From VXYL01 sp965116935 (GTDB lineage Bacteria; Pseudomonadota; Gammaproteobacteria; Pseudomonadales; Azotimanducaceae), in NCBI GenBank assembly GCA_965116935.1, contig OZ220737.1, positions 1,736,001 through 1,800,000 of the forward strand: a stretch of 64,000 nucleotides of DNA, read 5' to 3'. Below are positions 15,213 through 24,832 of the stretch, one piece after another. The translations under genes and the position numbers were made by a program. The first letter of the stretch is position 1, and each line of letters begins with the position of its first letter. Below the pieces are notes generated by a model that made no database searches, had not been told where the DNA came from, and worked only from the letters and a program-made list of their open reading frames with translations.

Positions 15213-15331
15213 GGGAAAGGCGCGCCGGATGCAGGGCGCTTTTGCGCTGCCACCCTAGCTCCACGGCGGTCACCTGCACCGCGGCTGGTGTCTCACTTTA
15301 GGCTTGCACAGCGCGTGGCGCGTCATACTCT

Positions 15332-15850
15332 GGAGGGAGGGCGTCTCGCCCTCCACTGCGCCCGCAAGGGCGCGCATCCTCCGCGTGGCGCGTCGTACTC
15401 CGGAGGGAGGGCGTCCCGCCCTCCAAGCGTGCCGAAGGCGCGCACGCAGCGGAGCTGGCCAAAGCCACCGCTACAAGCGTCCCAGACGACCCTAACAAAG
15501 CGCCAGCCCCGAACAACGCCACCCGCAAACCAGCCTCTGTTCCTTGACATGCCTGCGGCACGATGGAGGGCGAGCGCCGCCAAACCCCTCGCTCACGCTC
15601 GGGGTCTGGCCCCATCCCCCACCTTCCCAAGAGCGTGCACCGCATACGCGGCGCGTCCGCGCCGCTCCTGCGGTGCACGCTCTTGGCGCCCTCCCTCGAG
15701 AGGCCCGTCCATTGGGAAGGAAATCTGGCTTGTGCAGCGTGCCGAAGGCAAGCAGCGGAGGCGGCCAAAGCCACCGCAAGCAAGCGTTCGAGACAACACC
15801 AACAAAGCGCTCGCCGGCGTATCGAAGGGCGAGGTGCCCTGCTCCTACCC
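15332..15850. repeat. Cluster of family B repeats and a long hairpin
   Basis: The 650-base gap between the unknown gene and tolC holds no gene. It contains family B palindromes at 15332-15354 and 15402-15424, two versions of the composite body (15425-15540, 15735-15810) in opposite orientation to those near 11.5 kb, and a hairpin with perfect 17-bp arms (15628-15644 and 15669-15685, arm CAAGAGCGTGCACCGCA) around an inner GCGGCGCG/CGCGCCGC palindrome. Both palindrome copies are preceded by GCGCGTGGCGCGTCNTACTC, which suggests a defined element boundary. Confidence 0.8.
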
Positions 15851-15861
15851 GAAGGCTCTCA

Positions 15862-17235
15862 CTAATTCAGGCGCACGATTTCCTTGTTTGCGTCGGCGTA
15901 GCCGTTGACATCGCTCAAATCCGCTTCTTCGAGCACGCCGGAGGCTTGCTTGAGCTGCAGCAGGTTTAGCACGTAGTTGTAGCGCGAGTCGGCGTAGTCG
16001 AACTGTGAGCTGAACAGGCGGTTCTGCGCCTGCAGCACTTCGACGATGTTGCGGGTGCCGACTTCGTAGCCGGTCTCGGTGGCTTCGAGTGCCGACTGCG
16101 CCGAGCGAATGGCCTTCAGTCGTGCCTCCACCCGTGCCACGTCGGTTTGCACGGCGCGGAAGAAGCTGCGGGTGTCTCGCGTGACGGTGAGTTCCTGTTG
16201 GATGAGTTGCTGGCGCGCCGCCGCCACTTGATGGCGCGCTTGGCGAAAGCGCGAGTGGGTGGCGCCGCCGGCAAACAGCGGCACGCTGAGATTGAGTCGA
16301 TAGGCCGTGCTGTTGGTGTCGAGATCCTGCGGCGTGCCGAAGAACGTGCGGTCGGAGGTGCTGGCGTTGTAGGACACGCTGGCGTCAACCGTCGGCAGGT
16401 GTCCTGCCAGCCGCGCCCGCAGGTTGCGCTCTGCCGACGTGAGTCCGGCTTGTGCCGAGCGAATCTGGAAGTTGGTTGCGAGCGCGGTCTCCACCCATTG
16501 CTCCTCGTTCGCCGGCGCGGGATCGACGATGGGCAGTTCGTCGGCGAGGTCGAGCACGGATTCATAGGCAACGCCGGTTAGCGTGCGAAGTCCCTCGAAG
16601 AAGATGTCGTGATCGCCTTCGGCCTGGATGCGGTTGACGATCGCGGCATCGAGCGCCGCTTGCGAGTCGAGCACGTCGGTGATGGCCACCAGACCCACAT
16701 CGAAGCGCTGCTGCACCTGCTCGAGCTGCCGCCTGGCCGCATCCTCTGCGGCACGGGTGGAGACGAGCAGCGCATGAACCCGCAGCACGGCAAGGTATGT
16801 CTGCGCAACCCGGGTGATGAGGTTCTGCTCGGCATTGGCGAAATCCCACTCGGCACGGGTTGCCCCGGCGCGAGCGCTGAAGTAGTCGAACCAGCGCGAA
16901 GCATCCACCAACGTTTGGTTCAGCGACACCGAATAGCCGTCCGATGCCGATTCCTGCTCGCGGGTGACGATCTGGAAGGTCTCGAAGTCCACCGTTTGCG
17001 ACTCGCCGGAGCTTCGGTTGACATTGGAGCCGGCGTTGACGTTGGGCAAGAGTCCGGCTCGTGCTTGCGGCACGCTCTCGCGCTGTGCCAGGTAGTTCGC
17101 CCGGGCGGCGCCAACGACTGGATCGTTCGCCTTCGCGTCGGCATAGACCTCGGCGAGGTCCGCCGCTATGAGCGGACGGGCGACCAGCGCCAGCAGAAGC
17201 ACCAGCGGGGCGATATGCATGCGGCTCGGTTTCAT
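15862..17235 (-). CDS. tolC: TolC-family outer membrane channel protein
   Basis: This 457-residue precursor starts with a signal peptide (LVLLLALVARPLIAA, cleaved near residue 24) and has the two repeated helical halves of TolC: PQARAGLLPNVNAG in the first and AGHLPTVDASVSYN in the second, ending with the GTRNIVEVLQAQNRLFSSQF and YNYVLNLLQLKQASG regions. TolC forms the trimeric exit duct for RND and ABC efflux pumps and type I secretion. The partner pump is not in the window. Its place near cpdA and parE matches the Pseudomonas layout. Confidence 0.93.
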   Translation of the reverse strand: MKPSRMHIAPLVLLLALVARPLIAADLAEVYADAKANDPVVGAARANYLAQRESVPQARAGLLPNVNAGSNVNRSSGESQTVDFETFQIVTREQESASDGYSVSLNQTLVDASRWFDYFSARAGATRAEWDFANAEQNLITRVAQTYLAVLRVHALLVSTRAAEDAARRQLEQVQQRFDVGLVAITDVLDSQAALDAAIVNRIQAEGDHDIFFEGLRTLTGVAYESVLDLADELPIVDPAPANEEQWVETALATNFQIRSAQAGLTSAERNLRARLAGHLPTVDASVSYNASTSDRTFFGTPQDLDTNSTAYRLNLSVPLFAGGATHSRFRQARHQVAAARQQLIQQELTVTRDTRSFFRAVQTDVARVEARLKAIRSAQSALEATETGYEVGTRNIVEVLQAQNRLFSSQFDYADSRYNYVLNLLQLKQASGVLEEADLSDVNGYADANKEIVRLN

Positions 17236-17348
17236 CTCTCGTATGTTCCCTTCTGTTCCTTCAGTTGGCCGGGGTTGCCCCCAGCGCTTTCGTTGCTACC
17301 CCCGGCGCAAGCGAGCGGAGCATAGCAGGCACCCGTCAGCCTCTAGGT

Positions 17349-19060
17349 AGTTCCTGTCCGTAAACTCGCAACGGACTGAATGAACTTGGAAAAGGGTTCA
17401 TTCGGGGGAGTTTGGTCCGGCGTTTCGGCTACCATTGGCTCGTTCCCCAACGAACGAACGGAACCGAACCGCCGGAGGTGCAATGCGCCAGAGACGCATC
17501 ACGCAGTTGAGCCTATTCCATCCTTGCGCCGTTGACCACCCGGTGGGGGACGACCTGGAGCGGATGTCGTCGTGGCTGGACGGGCATCCGGAGCTGCTGG
17601 AGGAGGTGGCGTCGGACCTTGGCGGGAGTCCGGGCGGGGTCGGGCGCCGGGGTCTGTCGTGCGAGACGGTTCTTCGCTGCGCGCTGCTGAGGCACCTTCG
17701 GCAGGAGACGTTCCGGGGTCTGGAGTTCCTGCTGCGGGACTCTCGCTCTGCGCAGCGGTTCGCGCGGGTGGACGCGCTGCGTCCGCCGGGCAAGTCGGCG
17801 CTTCAGGCGACGGTGGGGTCGATCCGGGCGGAGACGTGGGAGCGGATCAACGGGGTTCTGCTGGCGGCCGCCCGCTCGTCGGGGGTGGAGTCGGGGGAAC
17901 GGGTTCGGGTGGACAGCACGGTGACGCGGACGAACATTCTGGAGCCGTCGGACAGCGGGCTGCTGTGGGACGGGGTTCGGGTTCTGACGCGGCTGCTGGT
18001 TCAGGCGCGGGAGTCGTTCGGCGCGGACGCGGTGTCGTTCCGCGACCACCGCCGTTCGGCGAAGCGGCGGGCGCTGGAGGTTCGGACGCAGCGCGGCGCG
18101 GAGCGCCGGGCGAAGACGTACCGGCGCCTGCTGCGGATCGTGGAGCGGACGCGGGGGTACGCGTCGGCGGCGCTGGCGGCCGTGGAGGCGGCCGGCGAGG
18201 GCGAGGCGTGCTGGCAGGCGTGGCGGAAGAAGGTGGAGGAGTGCGACAGGCTGCTGGGCCGGGTGGTGGGGCAGACCCGGCGGCGGGTGCTGGACGGGGA
18301 GAAGGTGCCGGCGCAGGAGAAGGTCGTGAGCCTTTTCGAGCCGCACACGGACATCGTCGTCAAGGGCGGTCGCCGGACGCAGTACGGCCACAAGCTGAAC
18401 CTGGCGACGGGTCGCAGCGGGCTGGTTCTGGACGTGGCGGTGGAGGACGGCAACCCGGCCGACAGCGCCCGCTGCCTGCCGATGCTGGAGCGGCACGCGG
18501 CGCGCTGGGGCGCGGCGCCGACCCACGCGGCGTTCGACGGCGGCTACGCCTCGCGCGAGAACCTGAAGGCGGCGAAGGCGCTCGGCGTGCGGCACGCGGT
18601 GTTCCAGAAGACGCGCGGCCTGAAGGACGAGGAGATGTCGCCGTCGTCGTGGATCCGGCGCCAGCTGCGCAACTTCCGCGCCGGCGTCGAGGCCGGCATC
18701 TCGCACCTGAAGCGCTGCTTCGGCCTGGGCCTGTGCCGCTGGAAGGGACTGCCGGCGTTCCGCGCCTACGTGCAGTCGGCCGTGTTCGCCCACAACCTCG
18801 CCCGCCTCGTCCGGCTCCTGCCCAGACCCGGATAGAAAGCGCCGCCGAAACGGCCAGCGCCGCGTCCCGGACGGAACGCGATGGCTCCCCTCGCCCGCGC
18901 GTCCGACTCGCGACGAAAACCCCGTGCAAAGCGGCACACTCGACCGTCACGCCTGCAAAAGAGCCTTCCTGCGGCACCGAAAGCATCCGCCCGAAAACCC
19001 CCAGGCACTCTCCCGAACGCGCTCTCCTTGCCGCCAAAACGGCGTTTACGGACAGGAACT
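17349..19060 (+). mobile_element. ISNCY (ISDol1-like)/IS5-type insertion sequence, 1712 bp
   Basis: The element is bounded by perfect 17-bp inverted repeats, AGTTCCTGTCCGTAAAC at 17349-17365 and its complement at 19044-19060. A 4-base direct repeat AGGT (17345-17348 and 19061-19064) is the likely target duplication. It separates tolC from the DUF1249-cpdA-parE block. After the transposase stop about 220 bases remain before the right end with no gene seen. Confidence 0.9.
17483..18835 (+). CDS. DDE transposase, ISDol1-like
   Basis: This 450-residue transposase reads intact. The start ATG at 17483 follows GGAGG at good distance. DDE candidates are Asp in RVRVDSTVTRTNI, Asp in AAFDGGYASREN and Glu in FRAGVEAGISHLKRCFG. 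The N-terminal layout (HLRQETFRGLEFLLRDSRS and SDSGLLWDGVRVLTR) matches ISDol1-type ISNCY transposases as I remember them; IS5 family is the alternative label. A charged helical insertion lies between the first and second Asp. Confidence 0.85.
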   Translation: MRQRRITQLSLFHPCAVDHPVGDDLERMSSWLDGHPELLEEVASDLGGSPGGVGRRGLSCETVLRCALLRHLRQETFRGLEFLLRDSRSAQRFARVDALRPPGKSALQATVGSIRAETWERINGVLLAAARSSGVESGERVRVDSTVTRTNILEPSDSGLLWDGVRVLTRLLVQARESFGADAVSFRDHRRSAKRRALEVRTQRGAERRAKTYRRLLRIVERTRGYASAALAAVEAAGEGEACWQAWRKKVEECDRLLGRVVGQTRRRVLDGEKVPAQEKVVSLFEPHTDIVVKGGRRTQYGHKLNLATGRSGLVLDVAVEDGNPADSARCLPMLERHAARWGAAPTHAAFDGGYASRENLKAAKALGVRHAVFQKTRGLKDEEMSPSSWIRRQLRNFRAGVEAGISHLKRCFGLGLCRWKGLPAFRAYVQSAVFAHNLARLVRLLPRPG

Positions 19061-19175
19061 AGGTAGGCCCTGCTCCCGCCATGGAAGAACGTCGCGGCCG
19101 CGCCTGATTTGGTTCGCTTCCTTGTCTAACGAGCGTGCGTTTAGAATCCGTCGCGTACAGCGGAAGGGTTCCGGC

Positions 19176-19634
19176 GTGAAGCCACGGCGCTACAACATCG
19201 ACCTCGCCTCCCATCTTGCGGAATGCGACGCGAATTACCGACGCCTGATGGCGCTCGCGCCTTGGCTACCGAACGGCGACGACGAAGGCGCAGTGCGGGT
19301 GGTGCTCGGCGATGGCGTGCCGGACGTGCTCATCGAAGTGATCGAGCAAAGCCGCCATACCTCCGTGATCGCCATGCGTCAGCATTGGTCTGACGAGGGC
19401 GGCGAGTCGCCGCACGACACCTGCATCAAGGTGCGCGTCTATCACGACGCCAAGTCCGCCGAGGTGATCGAGTTTCACCGCGAGCGCGGGTTCCACGCCG
19501 TGTACGAATATCCCAATCGCCGAATGCGGCAGCGCGACGAGAAGGCCCAGATCAATCGCTTCCTGAGCGAGTTTCTGTCGATCTGCTTGCGGCATGGCGT
19601 CCGGCAGCCGGCGCCGGCGGTGGTGGGGTCTTAA
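19176..19634 (+). CDS. DUF1249 (YqiB-like) protein
   Basis: This 152-residue protein matches DUF1249: YNIDLASHLAECDANYRRLM at the start, the acidic MRQHWSDEG middle and YPNRRMRQRDEKAQINRFLS at the end. The function is not known, but the gene stands immediately upstream of cpdA in many gammaproteobacteria, as here. The start is taken as the GTG at 19176; the reading frame upstream of it enters the IS right end. The IS right end lies about 115 bases upstream, so the original promoter may be lost. Confidence 0.87.
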   Translation: MKPRRYNIDLASHLAECDANYRRLMALAPWLPNGDDEGAVRVVLGDGVPDVLIEVIEQSRHTSVIAMRQHWSDEGGESPHDTCIKVRVYHDAKSAEVIEFHRERGFHAVYEYPNRRMRQRDEKAQINRFLSEFLSICLRHGVRQPAPAVVGS

Positions 19635-19696
19635 CGCGTGCCCGAGGTTGCGCGCCCTGCCGGGCGCGCCCTCGCGCCGAAGTTGCGAGCACACCC

Positions 19697-20542
19697 ATGA
19701 GCGAAACGGCCCACCCATCAACTGCGGCAGGCGGCTTCAAGGTATTGCAGGTGACGGACTGCCACCTGTTCGCTTCGCCTGAGGGAGAGCTGCGCCACAT
19801 GCGCACCCTCGACACCCTGGGCGCCGTGCTGGCCCAGGCCGCGGGCGAGGCCGAGCCGGACGCCATCCTCGCCACCGGCGACATCGCCCAGGAGGCGCAC
19901 GCGGCAACCTATGCGACGTTCCTTGCCACGGTGCGAGCGCATTTCGACGCGCCGCTGTTGTGCGTGCCGGGCAACCACGACAGCGAGCCCCTGCTCTCGT
20001 CCTCGCTTCCTGTCCGCCCGCTAACGCTCACCAACGACGAAAGCGCGCCCCCCGGCACCGAAGCGCCCCACGGCTGGCGTCTCGTCGGCATCGACACCCA
20101 CATTGAGGGCGAGACCGGCGGTCGCACCGGCAGCGCGGTGCGCGCGCACTTGGCCGAGGACATCAGCGCCGCGACCGAGCACCTTCTGGTGGCCGGGCAC
20201 CACGCGCCGGTACGCATTGGCACCGACTGGCTTGACGTGCATCGCATCGAGGACGGCGACGAGCTGCTCGCCTGCCTCGACACGCAAGGGGCGAGCGGCA
20301 ACGGTGTGCGCGCCTATGTCTTCGGCCATGTGCATCAGGCCGTGGACATGGAGCGCGGGTCATTGCGACTGTTGGCGTCGCCTTCCACCTGCTTCCAGTT
20401 CACGCCGAAGAGCGCCGGGTTCGGCGTCGACGACAAACCGCCGGGGTATCGCTGGCTGTCCCTTCACGCGGACGGTTCGCTGACGACGGAGGTGCGTTGG
20501 TTGCGGGACACACTGCCGCCTGCCGCGCAGCAGAGCCGCTAA
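19697..20542 (+). CDS. cpdA: 3',5'-cyclic AMP phosphodiesterase CpdA
   Basis: This is a class III cAMP phosphodiesterase of the metallophosphoesterase superfamily, hydrolysing cAMP to AMP and so tuning Crp/Vfr-type regulation. Metal-site motifs appear in order: VLQVTDCHLF (DxH), ILATGDIAQE (GD), VPGNHD (GNHD), VAGHHAP (GH) and FGHVHQAVD (GHxH). At 281 residues it fits the family. It sits between the DUF1249 gene and parE, an order shared with Pseudomonas, and ends 2 bases before the parE start. Confidence 0.93.
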   Translation: MSETAHPSTAAGGFKVLQVTDCHLFASPEGELRHMRTLDTLGAVLAQAAGEAEPDAILATGDIAQEAHAATYATFLATVRAHFDAPLLCVPGNHDSEPLLSSSLPVRPLTLTNDESAPPGTEAPHGWRLVGIDTHIEGETGGRTGSAVRAHLAEDISAATEHLLVAGHHAPVRIGTDWLDVHRIEDGDELLACLDTQGASGNGVRAYVFGHVHQAVDMERGSLRLLASPSTCFQFTPKSAGFGVDDKPPGYRWLSLHADGSLTTEVRWLRDTLPPAAQQSR

Positions 20543-20544
20543 CG

Positions 20545-22440
20545 GTGAGCGCGGGCAGATACTCGGCAGAGTCGATCCAGGTCCTCTCCGGCCTCGAGCC
20601 GGTGCGCCGCCGCCCTGGCATGTACACCGACACCACCCGCCCCAACCATCTCGTGCAGGAGGTGGTGGACAACAGCGTCGATGAAGTGCTTGCCGGCTTC
20701 GGTCGCCGCATCGATGTCACTGTCGGCGCCGATGGCACCGTGGATGTCGCCGACGACGGCCGCGGAATGCCGGTGGACGTGCATCCGGAGCACGGCCTCA
20801 CCGGCGTCGAACTGATCCTCACCCGGCTCCACGCCGGGGGCAAGTTCGACGGCGAGAACTACGCCTTCGCCGGCGGTCTGCACGGCGTCGGCGTGTCGGT
20901 GGTGAACGCACTGTCGTCGTGGCTGGAAGTGGAGGTGAAGCGCGGCGGCACCTGCTATCGGCAACGCTACGAGGGCGGCGCACCCACGACGAAGCTCGAA
21001 GAGGTGCGCAGCGTCAACCGCCGCGACACCGGCACGCGGGTTCGCTTTCTGCCGGACGCTTCGTACTTCGACTCGAATCGGCTGGCGATCGGTCGCCTCA
21101 AGCATCTGTTGCGCGCCAAGGCGGTGCTTTGCCCAGGCCTCACCGTCACCCTCACCGATGGCACAGACGGCGAGGCCAGCACCGAAACCTGGCAGTACAA
21201 CGACGGCCTCGCCGGTTACCTGCGCCAATCCCTTGGCGAATGCGAAGCGGTGCCGGCCGAGCCCTTCACCTGCAGCGCCGAGGGCAACCACGAAGCGGTC
21301 GATTGGGCCCTGCAGTGGGTCACCGACGGCGGCGAGGTGGTGGGCGAGAGCTATGTCAACCTCATTCCGACGCCCTTGGGCGGCACCCACGTCAACGGCC
21401 TGCGCAGCGGCCTTTTGGAGGCGCTGCGGGAGTTCTGCGAGTTCCGCGACCTCCTGCCGCGCGGTGTGCGCGTCGTCGGCGACGACCTGTGGGAGCAATG
21501 CGCGCACGTCCTTTCCGCGAAGACCGCCGAACCGCAGTTCAGCGGCCAGACCAAGGAGCGGCTGTCCTCGCGCCAATGCGCGGTGTTCGTCTCCGGCATT
21601 GCCAAGGACGCCTTCAGCATCTGGCTGAACGAGCACCCTCAGGACGGCGAACGCCTCGCCGAACTCGCCATCGCCAACGCCCAGCGTCGGGCGCAGGCGA
21701 GCCGCAAGGTGGCCCGCCGCAAGATCACGACGGGCCCGGCTCTGCCAGGCAAGCTAGCCGACTGCGCCTCGCAAGATGCCGAGCGAGCCGAGCTCTTTCT
21801 GGTGGAAGGGGAATCCGCCGGCGGCTCCGCGCGCGGGGCGCGGGACCGCGAGTTCCAGGCAGTGATGCCGCTGCGCGGCAAGATCCTCAACACTTGGGAA
21901 GTGGACGGCGGCGAAGTTCTGGCATCGCAGGAAGTCCACGACATTGCCCTCGCCGTCGGCGTCGATCCGGGCGCGACGGACCTCTCGGGCCTGCGTTACG
22001 GCAAGGTCTGCATCCTCGCCGACGCCGATTCCGACGGCGCCCACATCGCGACGCTCCTGTGCGCGCTGTTCCTGCGCCACTTCCGCCCGCTGGTGGAGGC
22101 GGGGCACATCTACGTCGCAATGCCGCCGCTGTATCGCATCGATCTTGGCAAGGAAGTGCACTACGCCTTGGATGAGGCGGAGAAAGAGGGTGTGCTCGAA
22201 CGCCTCCAGGCGGAGAAGAAGCGCGGCACACCTGTGGTGCAGCGCTTCAAGGGCCTCGGCGAGATGAACCCGCCGCAACTGCGTGAAACGACCATGGCGC
22301 CGGACACGCGTCGGCTCGTGCAGCTAGGCATCGATTCCGAAGCGGAGACGGTGGAAATCATGGACATGATGCTTGCGCGCAAGCGCGCCGCAGACCGCCG
22401 AGTGTGGCTCGAAGCCAAGGGCGACTTGGCTCTCGCTTAA
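20545..22440 (+). CDS. parE: DNA topoisomerase IV subunit B
   Basis: ParE is the ATPase subunit of topoisomerase IV, which unlinks daughter chromosomes. The 631-residue protein has the GHKL ATP site (EVVDNSVDEVLAG, DDGRGMPVD, GGLHGVGVSVVNALS), the TOPRIM acidic motif LVEGESAGG with DADSDGAHI, and the C-terminal RFKGLGEMNP. The length and the QVLSGLEPVRRRPGMYTD start fit ParE, not GyrB. The start is GTG at 20545. The last 14 codons and stop lie in a 57-bp tandem repeat. Confidence 0.96.
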   Translation: MSAGRYSAESIQVLSGLEPVRRRPGMYTDTTRPNHLVQEVVDNSVDEVLAGFGRRIDVTVGADGTVDVADDGRGMPVDVHPEHGLTGVELILTRLHAGGKFDGENYAFAGGLHGVGVSVVNALSSWLEVEVKRGGTCYRQRYEGGAPTTKLEEVRSVNRRDTGTRVRFLPDASYFDSNRLAIGRLKHLLRAKAVLCPGLTVTLTDGTDGEASTETWQYNDGLAGYLRQSLGECEAVPAEPFTCSAEGNHEAVDWALQWVTDGGEVVGESYVNLIPTPLGGTHVNGLRSGLLEALREFCEFRDLLPRGVRVVGDDLWEQCAHVLSAKTAEPQFSGQTKERLSSRQCAVFVSGIAKDAFSIWLNEHPQDGERLAELAIANAQRRAQASRKVARRKITTGPALPGKLADCASQDAERAELFLVEGESAGGSARGARDREFQAVMPLRGKILNTWEVDGGEVLASQEVHDIALAVGVDPGATDLSGLRYGKVCILADADSDGAHIATLLCALFLRHFRPLVEAGHIYVAMPPLYRIDLGKEVHYALDEAEKEGVLERLQAEKKRGTPVVQRFKGLGEMNPPQLRETTMAPDTRRLVQLGIDSEAETVEIMDMMLARKRAADRRVWLEAKGDLALA

Positions 22441-22512
22441 GAGGGGGTTCGCAAACGAGTGTGGCTCGAAGCCAAGGGCGACTTGGCTCTCGCTTAAGAG
22501 GGGGTTCGCAAA
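22399..22512. repeat. 57-bp exact tandem duplication at the parE-parC junction
   Basis: Copy 1 (22399-22455) contains the final codons of parE, its stop TAA and GAGGGGGTTCGCAAA. Copy 2 (22456-22512) repeats it exactly, including the stop. The second GAGGGGG lies about 20 bases upstream of the parC ATG. The duplicated reading frame downstream of the parE stop is not translated unless a new start is used. Confidence 0.93.
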
Positions 22513-22526
22513 AAAAGGGAATCGGC

Positions 22527-24761
22527 ATGGAAGCAGAAATGGAACTGGCCGGCGAAACCGAACGACTGCCGCTGCGCGCCTACACCGAGCGGGCCTATCT
22601 CGACTATTCCATGTATGTCATCAACGACCGTGCCCTGCCGCACGTGGGGGACGGCCTGAAGCCGGTGCAACGGCGCATCATCTATGCGATGTCGCAGCTC
22701 GGCCTTTCCGCTGCCGCCAAGTACAGCAAGTCTGCCCGCACCGTGGGCGAGACCCTCGGCAAATACCACCCCCACGGCGATGCCGCCTGCTACGAGGCGA
22801 TGGTGCTGATGGCGCAGCCGTTCTCGTATCGCTACCCGCTCATCGACGGGCAGGGCAACTGGGGTGCGCCGGACGACCCGAAATCGTTCGCCGCGATGCG
22901 CTACACCGAGTCGCGGCTTGCGGCGTTTGCGGAGTTGCTGCTCGCTGAAGTGGGTAAGGGAACCGTGGACCTTGCGCCGAACTTCGATGGCGCCATGCAG
23001 GAGCCCGTGCTGCTGCCGGCGCGGGTGCCGCTCGTGCTTCTGAACGGCGGCACAGGCATCGCGGTGGGCATGGCCACGGACATCCCGCCCCACAATATGC
23101 GCGAGGTGGTGGCGGCATGCATCCACTTGCTGGAGCATCCGAGGGCCACGGTGGACGACCTGCTCGAACACGTCCACGGCCCCGACTTTCCCACGGGCGC
23201 CACCATCATCACTCCCCCGGAACAGTTGCGCGAGGCGTATCACACCGGCCGCGGTTCCGTGCGGGCGCGGGCGCAGTACACGCGCGAGAACGGCGACGTG
23301 GTGATCCATGCGCTGCCCTATCAGGTTTCGCCGTCGAAGGTGCTCGAACAGATCGCGCAGCAGATGCAGGCGCGCAAGCTGCCGATGCTGGCCGACTTGC
23401 GCGACGAGTCCGACCACGAGAATCCCATGCGCCTGGTGCTGATGCCGCGTTCGAATCGGGTGGATGTCGAACGGCTTATGAGCCACCTGTTCGCCACCAC
23501 CGACCTCGAGCGCAGCTATCGGTTCAATTTCAACGTCATCGCCCTCGATCGACGCCCCCGGGTGATGAACCTCAAGGAGCTTCTCGGCGAGTGGCTGGCG
23601 TTTCGCCTGGACACCGTGCGCCGCCGCATCGAGCACGCCCTGGCGCGCATCCGCGAGCGGCTGCATGTGGTGGATGGCCTGCTGATCGCCCATGCCAATC
23701 TCGACGAGGTGATCCGCATCGTGCGGGAAGAGGAACGCCCACGCGCCGAGCTGATGCGGCGGTTCGACCTCTCGGAAGCCCAGGCAACCGCCATCCTCGA
23801 CCTGCGCCTGCGTCAGCTTGCCCGGTTGGAGGAATCGCGCCTGCTCGCCGAGAAGGAAGAGCTCGAAGCCGAGGCGACCGATCTTGAGACCACGCTCGGC
23901 TCGGAACGCCGCCTGAAGACCCTCGTCAAGCGCGAACTCAGGGAGGATGCTGGCAAGTTCGGCGACGACCGACGCTCCGTGATCGGCGTTGTGCCCGAGG
24001 CGCGGGGGTTCACGGAAGAGGATCTCATCGTCAGCGAGCCGGTGACCGTCATCCTCTCCGAGAAGGGCTGGGTGCGCTCCGCCAAGGGCCACGAGGTGGA
24101 CCCCGCCACGTTTTCCCACCGCACCGGCGACAGCCTTGGCGCTTTCCAGCGCGGGCGCAGCAATGACACCTGCATCTTCTTCGACTCGACCGGCCGTGCC
24201 TATCAGGTGCCGCCGCACACGCTGCCGTCCGCACGCGGCCAGGGGGAGCCGCTGACGGGTCGCCTGAACCCGCCCGCCGGCGCGCGCTTCGTGGGTCTGG
24301 CCCTTGGCGACGTGGATGTGCGGGTGCTGCTCGCCACGGACGCCGGCTACGGCTTCATCACCCGCATCGGCAACGGTCAGACGCGCAATCGAGCCGGCAA
24401 GGCCATGCTCAACGTCCCGAACGACGGCACGGCGCTGAAGCCCTTGGTGCTCACCGACCACGACCGCTTGGCCGTCGTGACCACCACCGGCCGGCTGCTG
24501 GTGTTCCCCCTTGAAAGCCTCCCGGAACTCGCCCGCGGCAAAGGCAATCGCCTGATCGGGCTCGGCCGTGGCGACAACGCCGGCCGCGTGGTGGATGTCG
24601 CGGCCCTGGCACCAGGGGCCCGCCTGATCGTCTTCGCCGGCGAGCGCCACCTGACGCTGAAGGCATCGAGCCTCGAAGCCTACGCCGGCGAACGCGCCCG
24701 CATGGGCAAGCTGCTGCCCCGGGGCTTCCGCCGGGTGGACTCGCTGGGCACGTCCGACTGA
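22527..24761 (+). CDS. parC: DNA topoisomerase IV subunit A
   Basis: ParC is the DNA-breaking subunit of topoisomerase IV. The 744-residue protein has the catalytic tyrosine region AMRYTESRLA, the quinolone-resistance-type loop GKYHPHGDAACYEAMVLMAQ, and ALPYQVSPSKVLEQI. The C-terminal part has degenerate beta-pinwheel blades and is short, as in ParC rather than GyrA. The ATG at 22527 is chosen over an upstream in-frame start that would translate the 57-bp duplication. It partners parE directly upstream. Confidence 0.96.
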   Translation: MEAEMELAGETERLPLRAYTERAYLDYSMYVINDRALPHVGDGLKPVQRRIIYAMSQLGLSAAAKYSKSARTVGETLGKYHPHGDAACYEAMVLMAQPFSYRYPLIDGQGNWGAPDDPKSFAAMRYTESRLAAFAELLLAEVGKGTVDLAPNFDGAMQEPVLLPARVPLVLLNGGTGIAVGMATDIPPHNMREVVAACIHLLEHPRATVDDLLEHVHGPDFPTGATIITPPEQLREAYHTGRGSVRARAQYTRENGDVVIHALPYQVSPSKVLEQIAQQMQARKLPMLADLRDESDHENPMRLVLMPRSNRVDVERLMSHLFATTDLERSYRFNFNVIALDRRPRVMNLKELLGEWLAFRLDTVRRRIEHALARIRERLHVVDGLLIAHANLDEVIRIVREEERPRAELMRRFDLSEAQATAILDLRLRQLARLEESRLLAEKEELEAEATDLETTLGSERRLKTLVKRELREDAGKFGDDRRSVIGVVPEARGFTEEDLIVSEPVTVILSEKGWVRSAKGHEVDPATFSHRTGDSLGAFQRGRSNDTCIFFDSTGRAYQVPPHTLPSARGQGEPLTGRLNPPAGARFVGLALGDVDVRVLLATDAGYGFITRIGNGQTRNRAGKAMLNVPNDGTALKPLVLTDHDRLAVVTTTGRLLVFPLESLPELARGKGNRLIGLGRGDNAGRVVDVAALAPGARLIVFAGERHLTLKASSLEAYAGERARMGKLLPRGFRRVDSLGTSD

Positions 24762-24832
24762 GGGGCCGGCGGGGTCCGCCGGCGCTCTGGGCCCAGACCA
24801 TTCACGAGTGGGCCTAGCGAGCCGACAATCCT

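Noticed and set aside
17513..18937. A 474-codon minus-strand frame opposite the ISNCY/IS5-type transposase
   Set aside because: Low-complexity Arg/Pro/Leu sequence typical of an antisense shadow. The plus frame carries the DDE motifs and a ribosome site.
22494..24650. A 718-codon frame antisense to parC
   Set aside because: Third-position GC keeps the antisense frame open; no domain is recognisable and parC is unmistakable on the other strand.
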